Below the pieces are notes generated by a model. The model did not search any database. It saw only the letters and a program-made list of their open reading frames with translations, and was not told the DNA's origin. The position numbers and the translations under genes were made by a program. Below are positions 35,627 to 45,324 of a DNA stretch of 64,000 bases, one piece after another (position 1 is the stretch's first letter; each line of letters starts with the position of its first letter). Source of the DNA: Devosia naphthalenivorans (lineage in GTDB: Bacteria > Pseudomonadota > Alphaproteobacteria > Rhizobiales > Devosiaceae); contig NZ_PYVW01000001.1 of assembly GCF_003056355.1 (NCBI RefSeq), positions 434,001 to 498,000 of the forward strand. The letters run 5' to 3'.

Positions 35627-37333
35627 TTGAGTCTTTCCGAGACAACAAGCGCAGCCCGGCTGGCAACGGCCGGGCGCATCGCACCGGCCGTTCTGGTGAC
35701 CCTGGCGGTCGGTTTGCTGGCAGCGCTACCGCTGGGGCGGCTGATGGTTACAGCGCTTGTCGGGATGGACGGTCTCGACATTGAGCCGTTCATCACCCGC
35801 CTGATGCGCGGCACGACGCAACGCGCCATTTTCAACACGGTTGACACCGCGCTTGTTGGTGCCCTGATGGCGCTGGCGATCGGTGGACCGTTCGCGTTTT
35901 GCGTGGCCCTGACCGACATGCCGCTGCGCCGCCTGCAAGGCTTCGTCCTGCTGCTGCCGCTGATGATCGCGCCACAGGTCACGGCTTTAGCCTATATGCA
36001 ATTGCTCGGCCCTTCGAGCGCGCTACTGGGAGCCGTCGGCCTGGCGCCGGACCCGGGCACGCCCAATCCGCTGCTCGGACGGGGCGGCATCATACTTCTC
36101 TACGGCATCCAGCACGCTCCGATCGTCTTCATCACCCTTCGGGCCGGGCTGACGGCTCTGCCGCGCGACTATGTGGAGGCCGCGCGGGCTGCCGGTGTGG
36201 CCCCGTGGCGCGTAGTGGCGACTGTCATCCTGCCTTTGCTCTGGCCCTATGTGGTGGCTGCGGCGGCGCTCGCCTTTGTCTCAGGCGTGGGCAATTTCGG
36301 CATCCCAGCGCTGCTGGGCGTGCCGGCAAACTATCTCACGCTCGCGACGCTGATCTATCAGCAGTTGGCGAGCAACGGCCCAAGCGTGCTGCCGCAAGTT
36401 GCCATGCTGTCGTTGATGATTGCTGCCATCGCCATTGCCGGTATTCTGGTCCAGGCCTTCGGGCAAAGAAAGGTCAACTTTGCCATTTCCCGTGGCCTTC
36501 CAGCCCGCTTTGCTCTTGGCGCCTGGCGCTGGCCTGTCTGCTTACTCGGCTTGGTGCTGATCGGGGCGACGTTGGTTTTGCCTCTGCTGGCGCTTGTTAC
36601 AACGTCGCTGGTGCCCGCCTATGGTGTCCGGCTCAGCCTTGCGACGCTGACGCTCGACAATTATGCCGAGGTGTTGTTTCGCCAGGCGTCGACCATTCGG
36701 GCCTTCTTCAATTCCTTCTATTTATCGGGCTTGGCCGCTCTGATCCTGGCGCTTGTGGCAGTGCCCTTGGCCATGGGCTTGCGGCGCATGCCCATGCGAC
36801 CGCGCCAGGCGCTGCAGGGCCTTGTCGATCTGCCTTATGCGCTGCCGGGCATTGTGCTGGCCATCGCCTGCATCCTGCTGTTCCTGCGACCATTGCCGCT
36901 AATCGGCAGCCTCTACAACACGCCATGGATCATCCTCGCAGCCTATCTGATGCGCTTTGCCGCCCTTGCGGTGAAACCGACCGATGCCGCTCTGGGGCAG
37001 ATTCCAAAAGCGATGGGTGAGGCCGCTGCCGCCGCTGGAGCCGGCCCGTTCAGGCGGCTCCTGACCATTACCCTGCCATTGGCCGCGCCGGCCGCAGGAG
37101 CCGGCGCATTGCTTGTCTTCATGAGCGCCTTCAACGAGTTGACCGTTTCGGCCCTGCTCTGGTCCAATCGAAACGAGACGCTTGGGGTCATCCTGTTTTC
37201 ACTTGAGGAGGCGGGACTTTCGACACAGGCATCGGCCATTGCCGTGGTCACAGTGGCGGTGGTCATCGGGTTGTTATTGCTGCTCGATCGGTTGGCTCCG
37301 CGCCTGCCGCCGGGTATATTGCCCTGGCGCTAG
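35627..37333 (+). CDS. Iron-type ABC transporter permease, fused two-domain (FbpB-like)
   Basis: A 568-residue inner-membrane protein made of two fused permease halves with about 12 helices. Each half has an EAA loop: YVEAARAAGVAPWRVVATV (about residue 180) and IPKAMGEAAAAAGAGPFRRL (about 460). The fusion is typical of ferric-iron permeases. The likely start is TTG 35627, seven bases after the binding-protein stop; the first in-frame ATG would remove the first helix. Its 3' end overlaps the convergent ATPase by four bases. Confidence 0.85.
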   Translation: MSLSETTSAARLATAGRIAPAVLVTLAVGLLAALPLGRLMVTALVGMDGLDIEPFITRLMRGTTQRAIFNTVDTALVGALMALAIGGPFAFCVALTDMPLRRLQGFVLLLPLMIAPQVTALAYMQLLGPSSALLGAVGLAPDPGTPNPLLGRGGIILLYGIQHAPIVFITLRAGLTALPRDYVEAARAAGVAPWRVVATVILPLLWPYVVAAAALAFVSGVGNFGIPALLGVPANYLTLATLIYQQLASNGPSVLPQVAMLSLMIAAIAIAGILVQAFGQRKVNFAISRGLPARFALGAWRWPVCLLGLVLIGATLVLPLLALVTTSLVPAYGVRLSLATLTLDNYAEVLFRQASTIRAFFNSFYLSGLAALILALVAVPLAMGLRRMPMRPRQALQGLVDLPYALPGIVLAIACILLFLRPLPLIGSLYNTPWIILAAYLMRFAALAVKPTDAALGQIPKAMGEAAAAAGAGPFRRLLTITLPLAAPAAGAGALLVFMSAFNELTVSALLWSNRNETLGVILFSLEEAGLSTQASAIAVVTVAVVIGLLLLLDRLAPRLPPGILPWR

Positions 37334-38346
37334 GCAGGAACGATCCACGCATCGTCCACTGCTACTTGAGCCTTGGCGCCGATCTCCAAACGGCAAGGAA
37401 GATCGGCCGTGATCGTGTCGCCTGATGGTAGGGTCAGCCACGTCTCGTAATGGGCGCCGGCATAGCGCGTGCGGCGGACGGAAACTTCGATACCGGCGTC
37501 GACCAGGCGAACCGCCTCCGGCCGGACCAGAAGTGTGACGGACCTCGCGGCGATACCACGCGCGGCAACAACCCTGCCTCCCAGCATGACCGTGCCGTTT
37601 TCGACCGTTGCTCTGACAAGACTGCCACGACCGACAAAGTTTGCGACCATGGCATTCACCGGTTGGGCATAAATCTGCTGGGGTGTGCCAACCTGCTGCA
37701 CCTGGCCGCGGTCAAGCACGACGATGCGATCTGCCAGCGCTAACGCCTCGGACTGGTCATGGGTCACAAAGACTATGGTCGCGCCGGTTTTTCGATGAAT
37801 ATCGGCGAATACGTCGAGCATGGCCGCACGCAGATGCACATCGAGATTCGCCAACGGCTCGTCGAGCAGGATTACATTGGTGCCCGTGACCAGACAGCGC
37901 GCCAGGGCGACGCGCTGGCGCTGGCCGCCGGAGAGTCCATCCACGCCCCTTGCCGCATAGTCGCCAAGCGAAACCATGGTCAGCGCCCTGAGTACGGCCT
38001 GGTCGATCTCGGGGCGGGGCATTCCACGGCTGCGGAGCGGATAAGCGACATTGGCGGCAACATCCATATGTGGCCACAGAGCGTAGGATTGAAAGACGAT
38101 TCCCAGATTGCGCCGTTCGGGCGGAACCATGCCCTTGGCATCAGCAAGGATCACACCATCGAACGACACGGTGCCTGCACTGGGCTGCTCGAAGCCTGCG
38201 ATCAACCGCAGCAAGGTCGTCTTGCCGCACCCCGAAGGGCCCAGTAGCGCGGTGAAGGAGCCTGCAGGAAGATCGAAGGACACATCGCGAACGGCGGCAG
38301 CGTCGCCGAAGGTCTTACCAAGACCTTGAAGGGATATCGTTGTCAT
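37330..38346 (-). CDS. ABC transporter ATP-binding protein (FbpC/PotA-like)
   Basis: A 338-residue ATPase with Walker A GPSGCGKTT, signature LSGGQRQRVALARCL, Walker B VILLDEPLANLD and H-loop FVTHDQSEAL, then a C-terminal TOBE domain (LLVRPEAVRLVDAG). It probably powers the adjacent FbpA/FbpB-like proteins but is encoded convergently, so expression is not coupled. ATG 38346 is chosen because it begins the usual N-terminal MTTISLQGLGKTFG; the open frame runs further upstream. Confidence 0.88.
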   Translation of the reverse strand: MTTISLQGLGKTFGDAAAVRDVSFDLPAGSFTALLGPSGCGKTTLLRLIAGFEQPSAGTVSFDGVILADAKGMVPPERRNLGIVFQSYALWPHMDVAANVAYPLRSRGMPRPEIDQAVLRALTMVSLGDYAARGVDGLSGGQRQRVALARCLVTGTNVILLDEPLANLDVHLRAAMLDVFADIHRKTGATIVFVTHDQSEALALADRIVVLDRGQVQQVGTPQQIYAQPVNAMVANFVGRGSLVRATVENGTVMLGGRVVAARGIAARSVTLLVRPEAVRLVDAGIEVSVRRTRYAGAHYETWLTLPSGDTITADLPCRLEIGAKAQVAVDDAWIVPA

Positions 38347-38581
38347 GGCGCGCCCATACTGGCCCGATGTGACAAGCCTGCGACAGGGCACAAGTGATTG
38401 CACGGCTCAGGGTAGCCCTTCGGCATCAAGGCGCTGAAACGTCATCAGAATTTCATAAGTGAGCGACGAGCCGAGCGGCGCAAGGCCTTTGGGCGAATTG
38501 TGACGATTGGACGACAGCTGCGTTGACCGTCCGTTTACGAACGTCTCCCTATCCGCATGTGAACGCGCTTTTGGGGACGCC

Positions 38582-40795
38582 ATGATCATTTCGAAAATTT
38601 CGATTGCCGGTCGCATCTATGTGTCTTTTGCGGTGATGATTGCCCTGATGGTGATCCTCACGCTTTTGGCAGTCGCTGGGGTGCAAACCATCGCTGGCAC
38701 ATTGGACGGATTTCGTACTGCGACGGAAGACGCCACGCGCGTTCGCGCCCTGACCGCTAACCTGACCAGCACGCGCCTTGCCCTCCGCAACTATGCTGCC
38801 GATCCGCAGGAACACACAGCGGACCTGGTGAGACAGAGCCTCGCTGACCTCGGACTGGTTGGTGCTGACAGCGACATGGCCGAAGTCATCACCGCCTATG
38901 AGGTGGAAGCCACCTCGTTGATTGCGCTCGAGACAGAGTTGACCGCTCAACTCGGCGAACTGGAAAATACCGGCATTGCCGCCACGCAGGCTTTGAGCAA
39001 AATGATCGAGCAGGCATCACAGTCTGCCAATCTCAATGCCAAGGCGGCGGCTCTGGCAGGCTTGGCGATGGAGAACCTTCTCAAACTCCGTCTCGATGTA
39101 ACCGAGATGATAAAGAGCCCGGGTGATGATGAGCTAGCCGCAGCCATGGCTTCCGCCGAGTTGTCGCAGCAAGCACTGGGCAGCCTTCGTGCCACCTTCT
39201 TCAAGACCGAAGATCTGGCCAGCGTCGACTCCGTTCTTGCTGTCCTCGATGTCTTCACGAGCGAGGTGCAGTCGGTGTTTGCACGCGCCAGCGCACGTCA
39301 GGCCTCTTTGGGGGAGTTGGCGGGTATAGAGCTTTCGCTCGAACAAGCTTTCGATACGGCATCCGACCTCAACACCGCACGCCAGGCTGACAGCGAGCAA
39401 TATGCCGCTGCCAACTCGGCGGCTGTGCAAGCATGGGTGATTATCGTCGGCTCCGCGTCGCTCGTGATCGGTGGTGCATTGGCAGTTCTTGTCGCGCGTT
39501 GGCTTTCGCGGACGATAAAAAGCCTGGCCTCCGCTACGGAGCAATTGGCCGGCGGCGACTTCTCGATTTCATTGCCGCAGAGCAATGCGAGCAACGAACT
39601 CGGACAGATTGCCCGTGCGCTGGAAGTGTTTGGAGCCAATGGCCTGGCGTTGCAGGGCGAACAGCTCGCCAAGGCCGAAGAGTTGGCAAACCAGCACAGG
39701 CGCCAGAGTGAGTTCGATCGTTTTCAAAGCGCGTTGAGCAATCTCGCCCATGCCGCTGCGCGCGGCAATTTCGATCACCGCCTGCCGAGTGATTTTGCGC
39801 TGGCAGAACTGGTGCATGTCGCGGAAAGCATCAACCAATTGCTTCATACGATCGAGCGCGGCCTCGCGGAAACCTCGTCGGTCCTCGCGGCCGTGGCTGC
39901 CTCCGATCTCACGCAGCGCGTAACGGGGGACTATGAGGGCGCGTTTGCTACCCTCAAGCTCAGCACAAACGGCGTGGCGGATCGGCTTTCCGAAATCATG
40001 GAGGATCTGCGCCTGACCTCGCATTCGCTCAAATACGCCACCGAGGAAATCCTGTCCGGCGCCACCGATCTGGCCGATCGCACTGCCCGCCAGGCGTTGG
40101 CGGTGGAGAAAACCAGTACCGTCATGCACCAGCTGTCCCGGACGGTGCAGGAAAATGCCAATCAGGCGCAGCATGCCAATGCCAATTCCAAATCGGTGGC
40201 GCAGATGGTGGAGCGGGGCGGTTCGGTGATGAGTGACGCCAACTCCGCCATGCAGCGCATTAACGGGGCTTCCGCGAAAATCTCCAACGTCATCGGGCTG
40301 ATCGACGATATAGCCTTCCAGACCAACCTTCTCGCCCTCAATGCTTCCGTGGAAGCGGCGCGCGCAGGAGAGGCAGGAAAGGGCTTTGCCGTCGTTGCCA
40401 TCGAAGTGCGCCGTCTGGCCCAGTCAGCGGCCGAGGCCTCAGCTGAGATCAAGGGGTTGATCGAAACCAGTGCCCGCGAGGTCACCAACGGAACTCGTCT
40501 AGTCTCCGATGCCACAGCCAGCTTGCTCGAAATTCAGGTGGCGCTGAAGAGCAGCAACGCCATGATGCAGCGCATCGCCATCGCCAGCAGCGAACAGGCG
40601 GTCGCCATTGAAGAAGCGGGCGAAGCAATCGGCACGCTCGATGACATGACCCAGCGTAATGCTGCCCTGGTCGAACAGCTAAATACTGCCCTAGCTCAGA
40701 CCGGAGGTCAGGCGTCCGAGCTTGATGGCGTAGTCAGGTCGTTTGTCGTTGGTCGGTCAGGAGCGGGCTCGAGCAATTCACGGCGAGCTGCCTGA
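38582..40795 (+). CDS. Methyl-accepting chemotaxis protein
   Basis: A 737-residue chemoreceptor. Helix 1 is at about residues 12-35, a helical periplasmic domain of about 250 residues follows (with the [16 protein letters not shown] region typical of helical-bundle sensors), then helix 2 (about 285-308), two HAMP-like segments (about 310-360 and 395-470) and a signalling hairpin with the conserved tip [20 protein letters not shown]. The ligand is unknown. The 235-base gap before it (38347-38581) contains no obvious motif. No other chemotaxis genes are in the window. Confidence 0.92.
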   Translation: MIISKISIAGRIYVSFAVMIALMVILTLLAVAGVQTIAGTLDGFRTATEDATRVRALTANLTSTRLALRNYAADPQEHTADLVRQSLADLGLVGADSDMAEVITAYEVEATSLIALETELTAQLGELENTGIAATQALSKMIEQASQSANLNAKAAALAGLAMENLLKLRLDVTEMIKSPGDDELAAAMASAELSQQALGSLRATFFKTEDLASVDSVLAVLDVFTSEVQSVFARASARQASLGELAGIELSLEQAFDTASDLNTARQADSEQYAAANSAAVQAWVIIVGSASLVIGGALAVLVARWLSRTIKSLASATEQLAGGDFSISLPQSNASNELGQIARALEVFGANGLALQGEQLAKAEELANQHRRQSEFDRFQSALSNLAHAAARGNFDHRLPSDFALAELVHVAESINQLLHTIERGLAETSSVLAAVAASDLTQRVTGDYEGAFATLKLSTNGVADRLSEIMEDLRLTSHSLKYATEEILSGATDLADRTARQALAVEKTSTVMHQLSRTVQENANQAQHANANSKSVAQMVERGGSVMSDANSAMQRINGASAKISNVIGLIDDIAFQTNLLALNASVEAARAGEAGKGFAVVAIEVRRLAQSAAEASAEIKGLIETSAREVTNGTRLVSDATASLLEIQVALKSSNAMMQRIAIASSEQAVAIEEAGEAIGTLDDMTQRNAALVEQLNTALAQTGGQASELDGVVRSFVVGRSGAGSSNSRRAA

Positions 40796-40860
40796 AGCTC
40801 TTATCGCTGGTGTTCCTTGCCCGAGGGAATCAAGTGACGATTGCCCTGTAAGTCGGATGC

Positions 40861-40889
40861 AAAAAATGCTCGGCCGGACCGGCCGAGCA
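40861..40889 (-). terminator. Terminator of the AztD-like gene
   Basis: Read on the minus strand, an 11-bp perfect stem (TGCTCGGCCGG at 40889-40879 pairing with CCGGCCGAGCA at 40877-40867) around a single-base centre is followed by six T residues (40866-40861). It lies 86 bases after the AztD-like stop codon and is directed away from it. Confidence 0.85.
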
Positions 40890-40974
40890 CAGATGGCAAA
40901 AAAAAGCTGATTAATTGCCCTTAGCGCCTAAGCTTCTCATCGACGATTGTTTCGGCCTAGTCATGGCTCGCTGC

Positions 40975-42198
40975 TTAGTGGTCGACCCCGCTGCCGCCGA
41001 CGACGGCAATATTGTACGGCTTGCCCTCGACATCGATCGTGCCGACTTCTTCCAAAGTGTCCGTCGCAATGCGGCGAACCAGGCCAGCATTGGGATCGCT
41101 CATGACGATCTCATCGCCTGCCATGGCCAGACGCGGACGCGGATCGTTCCAGTGCCCGTCCATGGAATAGGGTTCGGTCACCTTGGCGCTGTTGGTGATC
41201 TCGGCTTTGAGCAGATCGAACTGGTGCAGTGAACCGTCTTCGGTCAGCACGTAGGCGAACCGGGCTTTCGCGGGATCGAGTACGAAATCCACCCGACGGA
41301 ACGGCAGTTCGACATAGCGGAAATGAGGCTCATCGACAGGGTCGATTACGACCAGGCCGTCGCCATAATTGCCGAGGAAAACCTGCATGCTCCTGGAGCC
41401 GAGGAGCGTCCCAGTGCTCTGACCGGCAGGTAGATCAGCGGGATATTCCAGCATTTCCATCTCTGGACCCTCTGCGCCATCGGTGACGGTCAAGACGCCT
41501 TCGTCACAGCCGGTTGCGAGGTAAGCGCCGGAGAAGGCTTCGCCGTGTATGGCTGTGCAGGTCGCGACCTCTCCGGCCGGCGTGCCATCGGCATTGATTG
41601 CCTGCAAGCCGATGCGGCCCGGAGCTGCATCGCCTTCCACCGGTGCGTCGGAGGCGACGCTGGTGACCCACAGATCGCCAATGGGAGCCACATAGCCGTG
41701 GTGCGCCAGCGCCTGCTTGAGTTGGGTGCTCGTCAGTTCGCCATGCGACAGTTCGTGACCGTCGATAATTTCGGCATAGCCGCCTTGGTCAAAGTTGATG
41801 GCCACCTTGCCATCGTGATCGATCAGGTGAAACGGCCTCGGGCCGGTCAATGTCTGCTCGATTGCAGCCGGTTCGGTTATTTCAATGTCGGAGTGATCGC
41901 CATGCGCATGCAAGGAAATGCCGCTGGTGAAGAAGTTAACGGCATCATCGTCTGACTGGATGGCCGCCACTGCCGCACCGTTAGCCACGCCATAAAGCTT
42001 GTTCTGGCCGGCTGTCTCGAAAGTCCAGCGGTTGTCTGGCGCGGTGAGGTCGAATGCGGTGACAGTTGGGTCGGCATGGTCGCCAACGAAGACGCGATAG
42101 AGCGTGATGTCGCCGTTCTCATCGGCATGTTCCTGGGCGAGGGCGCCGCCTGACATGATCAGCGCGAGGGCTGTCGTATAGGCTAGATGTCTCTGCAA
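40975..42198 (-). CDS. aztD: AztD-like periplasmic zinc metallochaperone (beta-propeller)
   Basis: A 407-residue secreted beta-propeller. The His-rich ISLHAHGDHSDIEI and LIDHDGKVAINFDQGG segments, and AHHGYVAPIGDLWV, are like AztD, which passes zinc to the AztC binding protein of the AztABC importer. The start is probably TTG 42198: AAGGAG lies six bases upstream and the signal peptide (LAYTTALALIMSGGALAQ) then begins properly; no ATG start nearby does this. No aztABC genes are next to it. Zur-like sites lie upstream. Confidence 0.65.
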   Translation of the reverse strand: MQRHLAYTTALALIMSGGALAQEHADENGDITLYRVFVGDHADPTVTAFDLTAPDNRWTFETAGQNKLYGVANGAAVAAIQSDDDAVNFFTSGISLHAHGDHSDIEITEPAAIEQTLTGPRPFHLIDHDGKVAINFDQGGYAEIIDGHELSHGELTSTQLKQALAHHGYVAPIGDLWVTSVASDAPVEGDAAPGRIGLQAINADGTPAGEVATCTAIHGEAFSGAYLATGCDEGVLTVTDGAEGPEMEMLEYPADLPAGQSTGTLLGSRSMQVFLGNYGDGLVVIDPVDEPHFRYVELPFRRVDFVLDPAKARFAYVLTEDGSLHQFDLLKAEITNSAKVTEPYSMDGHWNDPRPRLAMAGDEIVMSDPNAGLVRRIATDTLEEVGTIDVEGKPYNIAVVGGSGVDH

Positions 42199-42334
42199 CT
42201 TGTTCTCCTTGAGGTATGGGTGCGCCGGGTTGGCGACCTGGGGCATCGGGGTGGTTAGTCGGGGGAAACGGCGGTGGTGAAGCTCGCTAGGACGTCGAGC
42301 TTTTTCTTCAGTTCGGGTGCGGCGGGCACCGTCG

Positions 42335-42352
42335 CAAATGATATAACAGAAC
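42335..42352. promoter_or_regulatory. Zur-like site upstream of the AztD-like gene
   Basis: CAAATGATATAACAGAAC matches 13 of 18 positions of an AATGTTATAACATT-type Zur consensus as I remember it. It lies about 140 bases upstream of the AztD-like start. Confidence 0.3.
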
Positions 42353-42468
42353 AAACTGGGTTGATGCTGAGAGCAAGTTTCATAAGGTTCTTGTCATGCA
42401 GTGCGGTGGGGTGAGGGGGCCGTGCCCAGGGTGAGGAAACCTTGGGGGAGATTCGCGTGCGGTCGTTC

Positions 42469-42486
42469 GTCATGTTATTACATTAC
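42469..42486. promoter_or_regulatory. Zur-like palindrome between aztD and phoX
   Basis: On the minus strand GTAATGTAATAACATGAC is a near-palindrome (14 of 18 positions symmetrical) and is very close to GTAATGTTATAACATTAC. The 421-base gap 42199-42619 holds this site and the one at 42335; I see nothing else in it. No convincing Pho box was found there despite the phosphatase gene. Confidence 0.45.
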
Positions 42487-42619
42487 GAAAATGGCAAGAC
42501 AAGACCGATTTGCGATGCTCGTTGCATCGGTGTTGTCATCCAAGCTTCAAAGAGCAGCCCTAAGAGTTTGGAACGGTTCCAAGCTGGAGCCGGTCGTTGC
42601 TGTTGAAGGGGCAATTCCG

Positions 42620-44605
42620 ATGAATGATCAAACACCGATTTTCAAGACGTCGCAGCTTGAGGCGGCTGATGCCGAACCGCGCAACACCTCGTCCAATCCG
42701 ACCATGGGCGAGTTGATCAGCACGCGTTTTTCGCGCCGCAACTTCCTGGCCGGTTCGCTTGCCGTCTCCGCTATTGCTGCCACAGTGAGCCCACTGGCAC
42801 TGCTGAGCGCCCGTCCGGCGCGTGCGCAGGAGACCGGATCGGTCTTCTCCTTCGATGAGATTGAAGCCGGCATCGACGAGACGCACCACGTGGCCGAAGG
42901 CTACGACGCCAACATTCTCTTGCGTTGGGGCGATGGCCTCTTCCCAGATGCGCCAGAGTTCGATCCGACTGCACAAACCGCTGCAGCGCAGGAGCGTCAA
43001 TTCGGCTACAACAATGACTATGTCGGCTATATCCCGCTTGAGGGTTCGTCCGAGCATGGCCTGCTGGTGGTCAACCACGAGTACACCAATCCGCACCTGA
43101 TGTTCCCGGGCCTGGTGACACTGGCCGAAGGCGAGATGACCATGAACCCGCTCAGCAAGGAGCAGGTGGACGTCGAGATGGCTGCTCATGGCGGCACGAT
43201 CGTCGAAATCCGCAAGGTCGACGGCAAGTGGCAGGTGGTCAAGGATGGGGCGCTGAACCGTCGCATCACCGTCAACACGGAAATGGAATTGACCGGTCCC
43301 GCTGCCGGGCACAAACGCCTTATGACCAATGCCGACCCGACCGGCACCAAGGTGTTTGGTACAATCAACAATTGTGCCGGGGGCGTGACACCCTGGGGCA
43401 CCTACATCATGGCTGAGGAGAACATCCACGGCTACTTCTCCGGCGAACTGGCCAGCGACCATCCTGAAGCGGCGAACTATGATCGCCTGGGCATTCCGGA
43501 AGGCTCCTATGAATGGGCCAATTTCTACGAGCGCTTCGACGTCGCCAAGGAACCAAACGAACCCAACCGCTTCGGCTATATCGTTGAAGTCGACGCCATG
43601 GACCCCAACTCGGTTCCCAAGAAGCGCACGGCGCTTGGCCGTTTCAAGCATGAAGGCGCGGAGTCCATCGTCAACAAGGATGGCCGCGTTGTCTTCTATC
43701 TCGGCGACGACGAGCGCTTCGACTATGTCTACAAGTTCGTGACGGCCGGTACCTTTGACCCGGAAAACCGCGCGGCCAACATGGACCTTCTGGACGAAGG
43801 CACGCTCTTTGTCGCCAAGTTCGCTGAAGATGGCTCCATGGAGTGGATGCCGATGCTGCATGGTGAGGGCCCGCTGACGGCCGAGAACGGCTTTCAATCG
43901 CAGGCCGATATCGTGATCGAAACCCGTCGCGCTGCTGACTTGCTGGGCGCAACCAAGATGGATCGCCCCGAAGACATTCAGCCCAATGGCGTCAACGGCA
44001 AGGTCTACGTCATGTTGACCAACAATACGCGACGCACTGCCGAGCAGGTGGACGCGGCCAACCCGACAGCCGAGAACGCCTTTGGCCACATCATCGAAAT
44101 TGCCGAAACTGACGGCGACTTCGCCGCGACGACCGGCACTTGGGAAGTGATGCTCAAGTGCGGCGACCCTTCGATCGCCGAGGTGGGTGCCACCTTCTCG
44201 AGCGCCACCACGGAAAACGGCTGGTTCGGCATGCCCGACAACGCGGCCGTCGATTCGATGGGGCGTCTCTGGGTATCCACCGACGGCAACAATCCGTCGG
44301 ATACCGGCCGGACCGATGGCCTGTGGGCCGTCGATACGGAAGGGGACGCCCGGGCGACCTCCAAGCTGTTCTTCCGCGTACCGGTTGGCGGTGAAATGTG
44401 TGGTCCGCTGTTCACGCCAGATGACGAAACTGCCTTTGTGGCCGTGCAGCATCCGGCTGATGGCGGCGACGATTGGGAAGGTTTCGGCCGGGTATCGTAT
44501 TACGAGGACCTCTCCACCCGCTGGCCAGACTTCAATCCTGACATGCCCGTACGGCCGTCAGTGGTCGTAATCACCAAGCAGGGTGGCGGCAAAATCGCCG
44601 TTTAA
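42620..44605 (+). CDS. phoX: PhoX-family secreted alkaline phosphatase
   Basis: PhoX is a calcium/iron phosphatase exported folded by the Tat system to scavenge phosphate from organic esters. The 661-residue product has a twin-arginine signal (TRFSRRNFLAGSLAVSAIAA, residues about 35-54) and typical PhoX stretches: LLVVNHEYTNPHLMFPG, NNCAGGVTPWGTYIMAEENI and WGYIVEVDAMDP-like GYIVEVDAMDPNSVPKKR. The open frame starts upstream at 42401, but ATG 42620, preceded by GAAGGGG, gives the normal N-terminus. A clear terminator follows. Confidence 0.9.
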   Translation: MNDQTPIFKTSQLEAADAEPRNTSSNPTMGELISTRFSRRNFLAGSLAVSAIAATVSPLALLSARPARAQETGSVFSFDEIEAGIDETHHVAEGYDANILLRWGDGLFPDAPEFDPTAQTAAAQERQFGYNNDYVGYIPLEGSSEHGLLVVNHEYTNPHLMFPGLVTLAEGEMTMNPLSKEQVDVEMAAHGGTIVEIRKVDGKWQVVKDGALNRRITVNTEMELTGPAAGHKRLMTNADPTGTKVFGTINNCAGGVTPWGTYIMAEENIHGYFSGELASDHPEAANYDRLGIPEGSYEWANFYERFDVAKEPNEPNRFGYIVEVDAMDPNSVPKKRTALGRFKHEGAESIVNKDGRVVFYLGDDERFDYVYKFVTAGTFDPENRAANMDLLDEGTLFVAKFAEDGSMEWMPMLHGEGPLTAENGFQSQADIVIETRRAADLLGATKMDRPEDIQPNGVNGKVYVMLTNNTRRTAEQVDAANPTAENAFGHIIEIAETDGDFAATTGTWEVMLKCGDPSIAEVGATFSSATTENGWFGMPDNAAVDSMGRLWVSTDGNNPSDTGRTDGLWAVDTEGDARATSKLFFRVPVGGEMCGPLFTPDDETAFVAVQHPADGGDDWEGFGRVSYYEDLSTRWPDFNPDMPVRPSVVVITKQGGGKIAV

Positions 44606-44612
44606 CAAAACC

Positions 44613-44645
44613 GGGGGCGGATCGAACAGTCCGCCCCGATTTTTT
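44613..44645 (+). terminator. Rho-independent terminator of phoX
   Basis: GGGGCGGA (44614-44621) pairs with TCCGCCCC (44630-44637) around an eight-base loop, followed by GA and a run of six T residues. It lies 8 bases after the phoX stop. Confidence 0.88.
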
Positions 44646-44658
44646 GCAGGTCCTGATC

Positions 44659-45186
44659 CTAGCTCCAGCCGGTGGCATTTCGCAGTCTGATGCCGCTGGC
44701 GTGGAGGCTGGTGGCCCATAGCCCGCGGAGTGGTACGAGGCTGTCGACCACCCGCAAATCGACACCACGCGGGGCGAATGTCGCGGGCAGGGCAGAGAGT
44801 GTGACGCAGTTCAGGGGCGTGACGGGTGAGCGACTGACCCACATCCCCGCATCGCTCAAGTTCTCGAAGCCTTCGGGTGACAGTTCGTAGCGATGCAGGA
44901 CGGCGTCCGCGCAGTTCCGAAGCCATCTGCGCTCGACATAGGCTGCTGCGCGATGCGGTCCCAGCCACTTGGCCGCGTCTGCGGCGCTTGTTCGATCGGT
45001 AGACCAGATCAATATGCGAGGGCACTCGCGCGGAAAATGATAGAGGAAGTCTCAATCTTCCTCGATCGCCCAAACCAAGGGTCCGTTCAGCCACTCCATG
45101 CCCGCAATGCGCTGCGAAGGCACGCGCACAGGGCGGGGGATGAACGCAGCGATCTCCGGATCATCGCTGAAATGGTATAGGCGCAT
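44659..45186 (-). pseudogene. DUF6886-like gene interrupted by one in-frame TGA
   Basis: Both halves read in the same frame. The first half starts MRLYHFSDDPEIAAFIPRP and runs to GPLVWAIEED; a TGA at 45054-45052 follows; then DFLYHFPRECPRILIWST continues to the stop at 44659, including YELSPEGFENLSDAGMWVSR and SGIRLRNATGW. The whole is about 175 codons and looks like the DUF6886 family in order and length. A TGG-to-TGA change would explain it. It may be a recent pseudogene, a sequencing error, or a site of read-through. No ribosome binding site is convincing. Confidence 0.65.
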
Positions 45187-45265
45187 GATAAACGATCCCG
45201 GCCGGGCTGGACGTTGATAGTCCCAAAAACCGGTCTGGCTCAACTCCTGCCGTGAATCCCGTTCG

Positions 45266-45283
45266 CCGTCACGTGCATGTCAT
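45266..45283 (+). promoter_or_regulatory. Candidate Pho box upstream of phnF
   Basis: CCGTCAC (45266-45272), four bases, then ATGTCAT (45277-45283) form two seven-base direct repeats spaced 11 bases apart, matching CTGTCAT at 5 and 6 of 7 positions. This is PhoB-box geometry, 42 bases before the phnF start. Phosphate-starvation control of C-P lyase genes is usual. Confidence 0.5.
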
Positions 45284-45303
45284 TGACGCCCGGTACAACG
45301 CAT

Positions 45304-45315
45304 TCATTCGAATGA
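45304..45315. promoter_or_regulatory. Candidate PhnF operator 1 (12-bp palindrome)
   Basis: TCATTCGAATGA is a perfect 12-bp palindrome, nine bases before the phnF ATG. The 15-base sequence starting here (TCATTCGAATGAGTT) is repeated exactly at 51784, at the head of phnCDE. Confidence 0.6.
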
Positions 45316-45324
45316 GTTGGATCA

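Noticed and set aside
35899..37020. 373-codon frame inside the ABC permease gene
   Set aside because: Same strand, wrong frame; composition is not protein-like, while the permease frame has helices and EAA loops.
42440..42619. Pho box upstream of phoX
   Set aside because: Only a single TTGTCAT half-site was found at about 42532; the second repeat at the correct spacing matches poorly.
42560..44452. 630-codon minus-strand open frame opposite phoX
   Set aside because: A shadow of a GC-rich gene; phoX is unmistakable on the plus strand.
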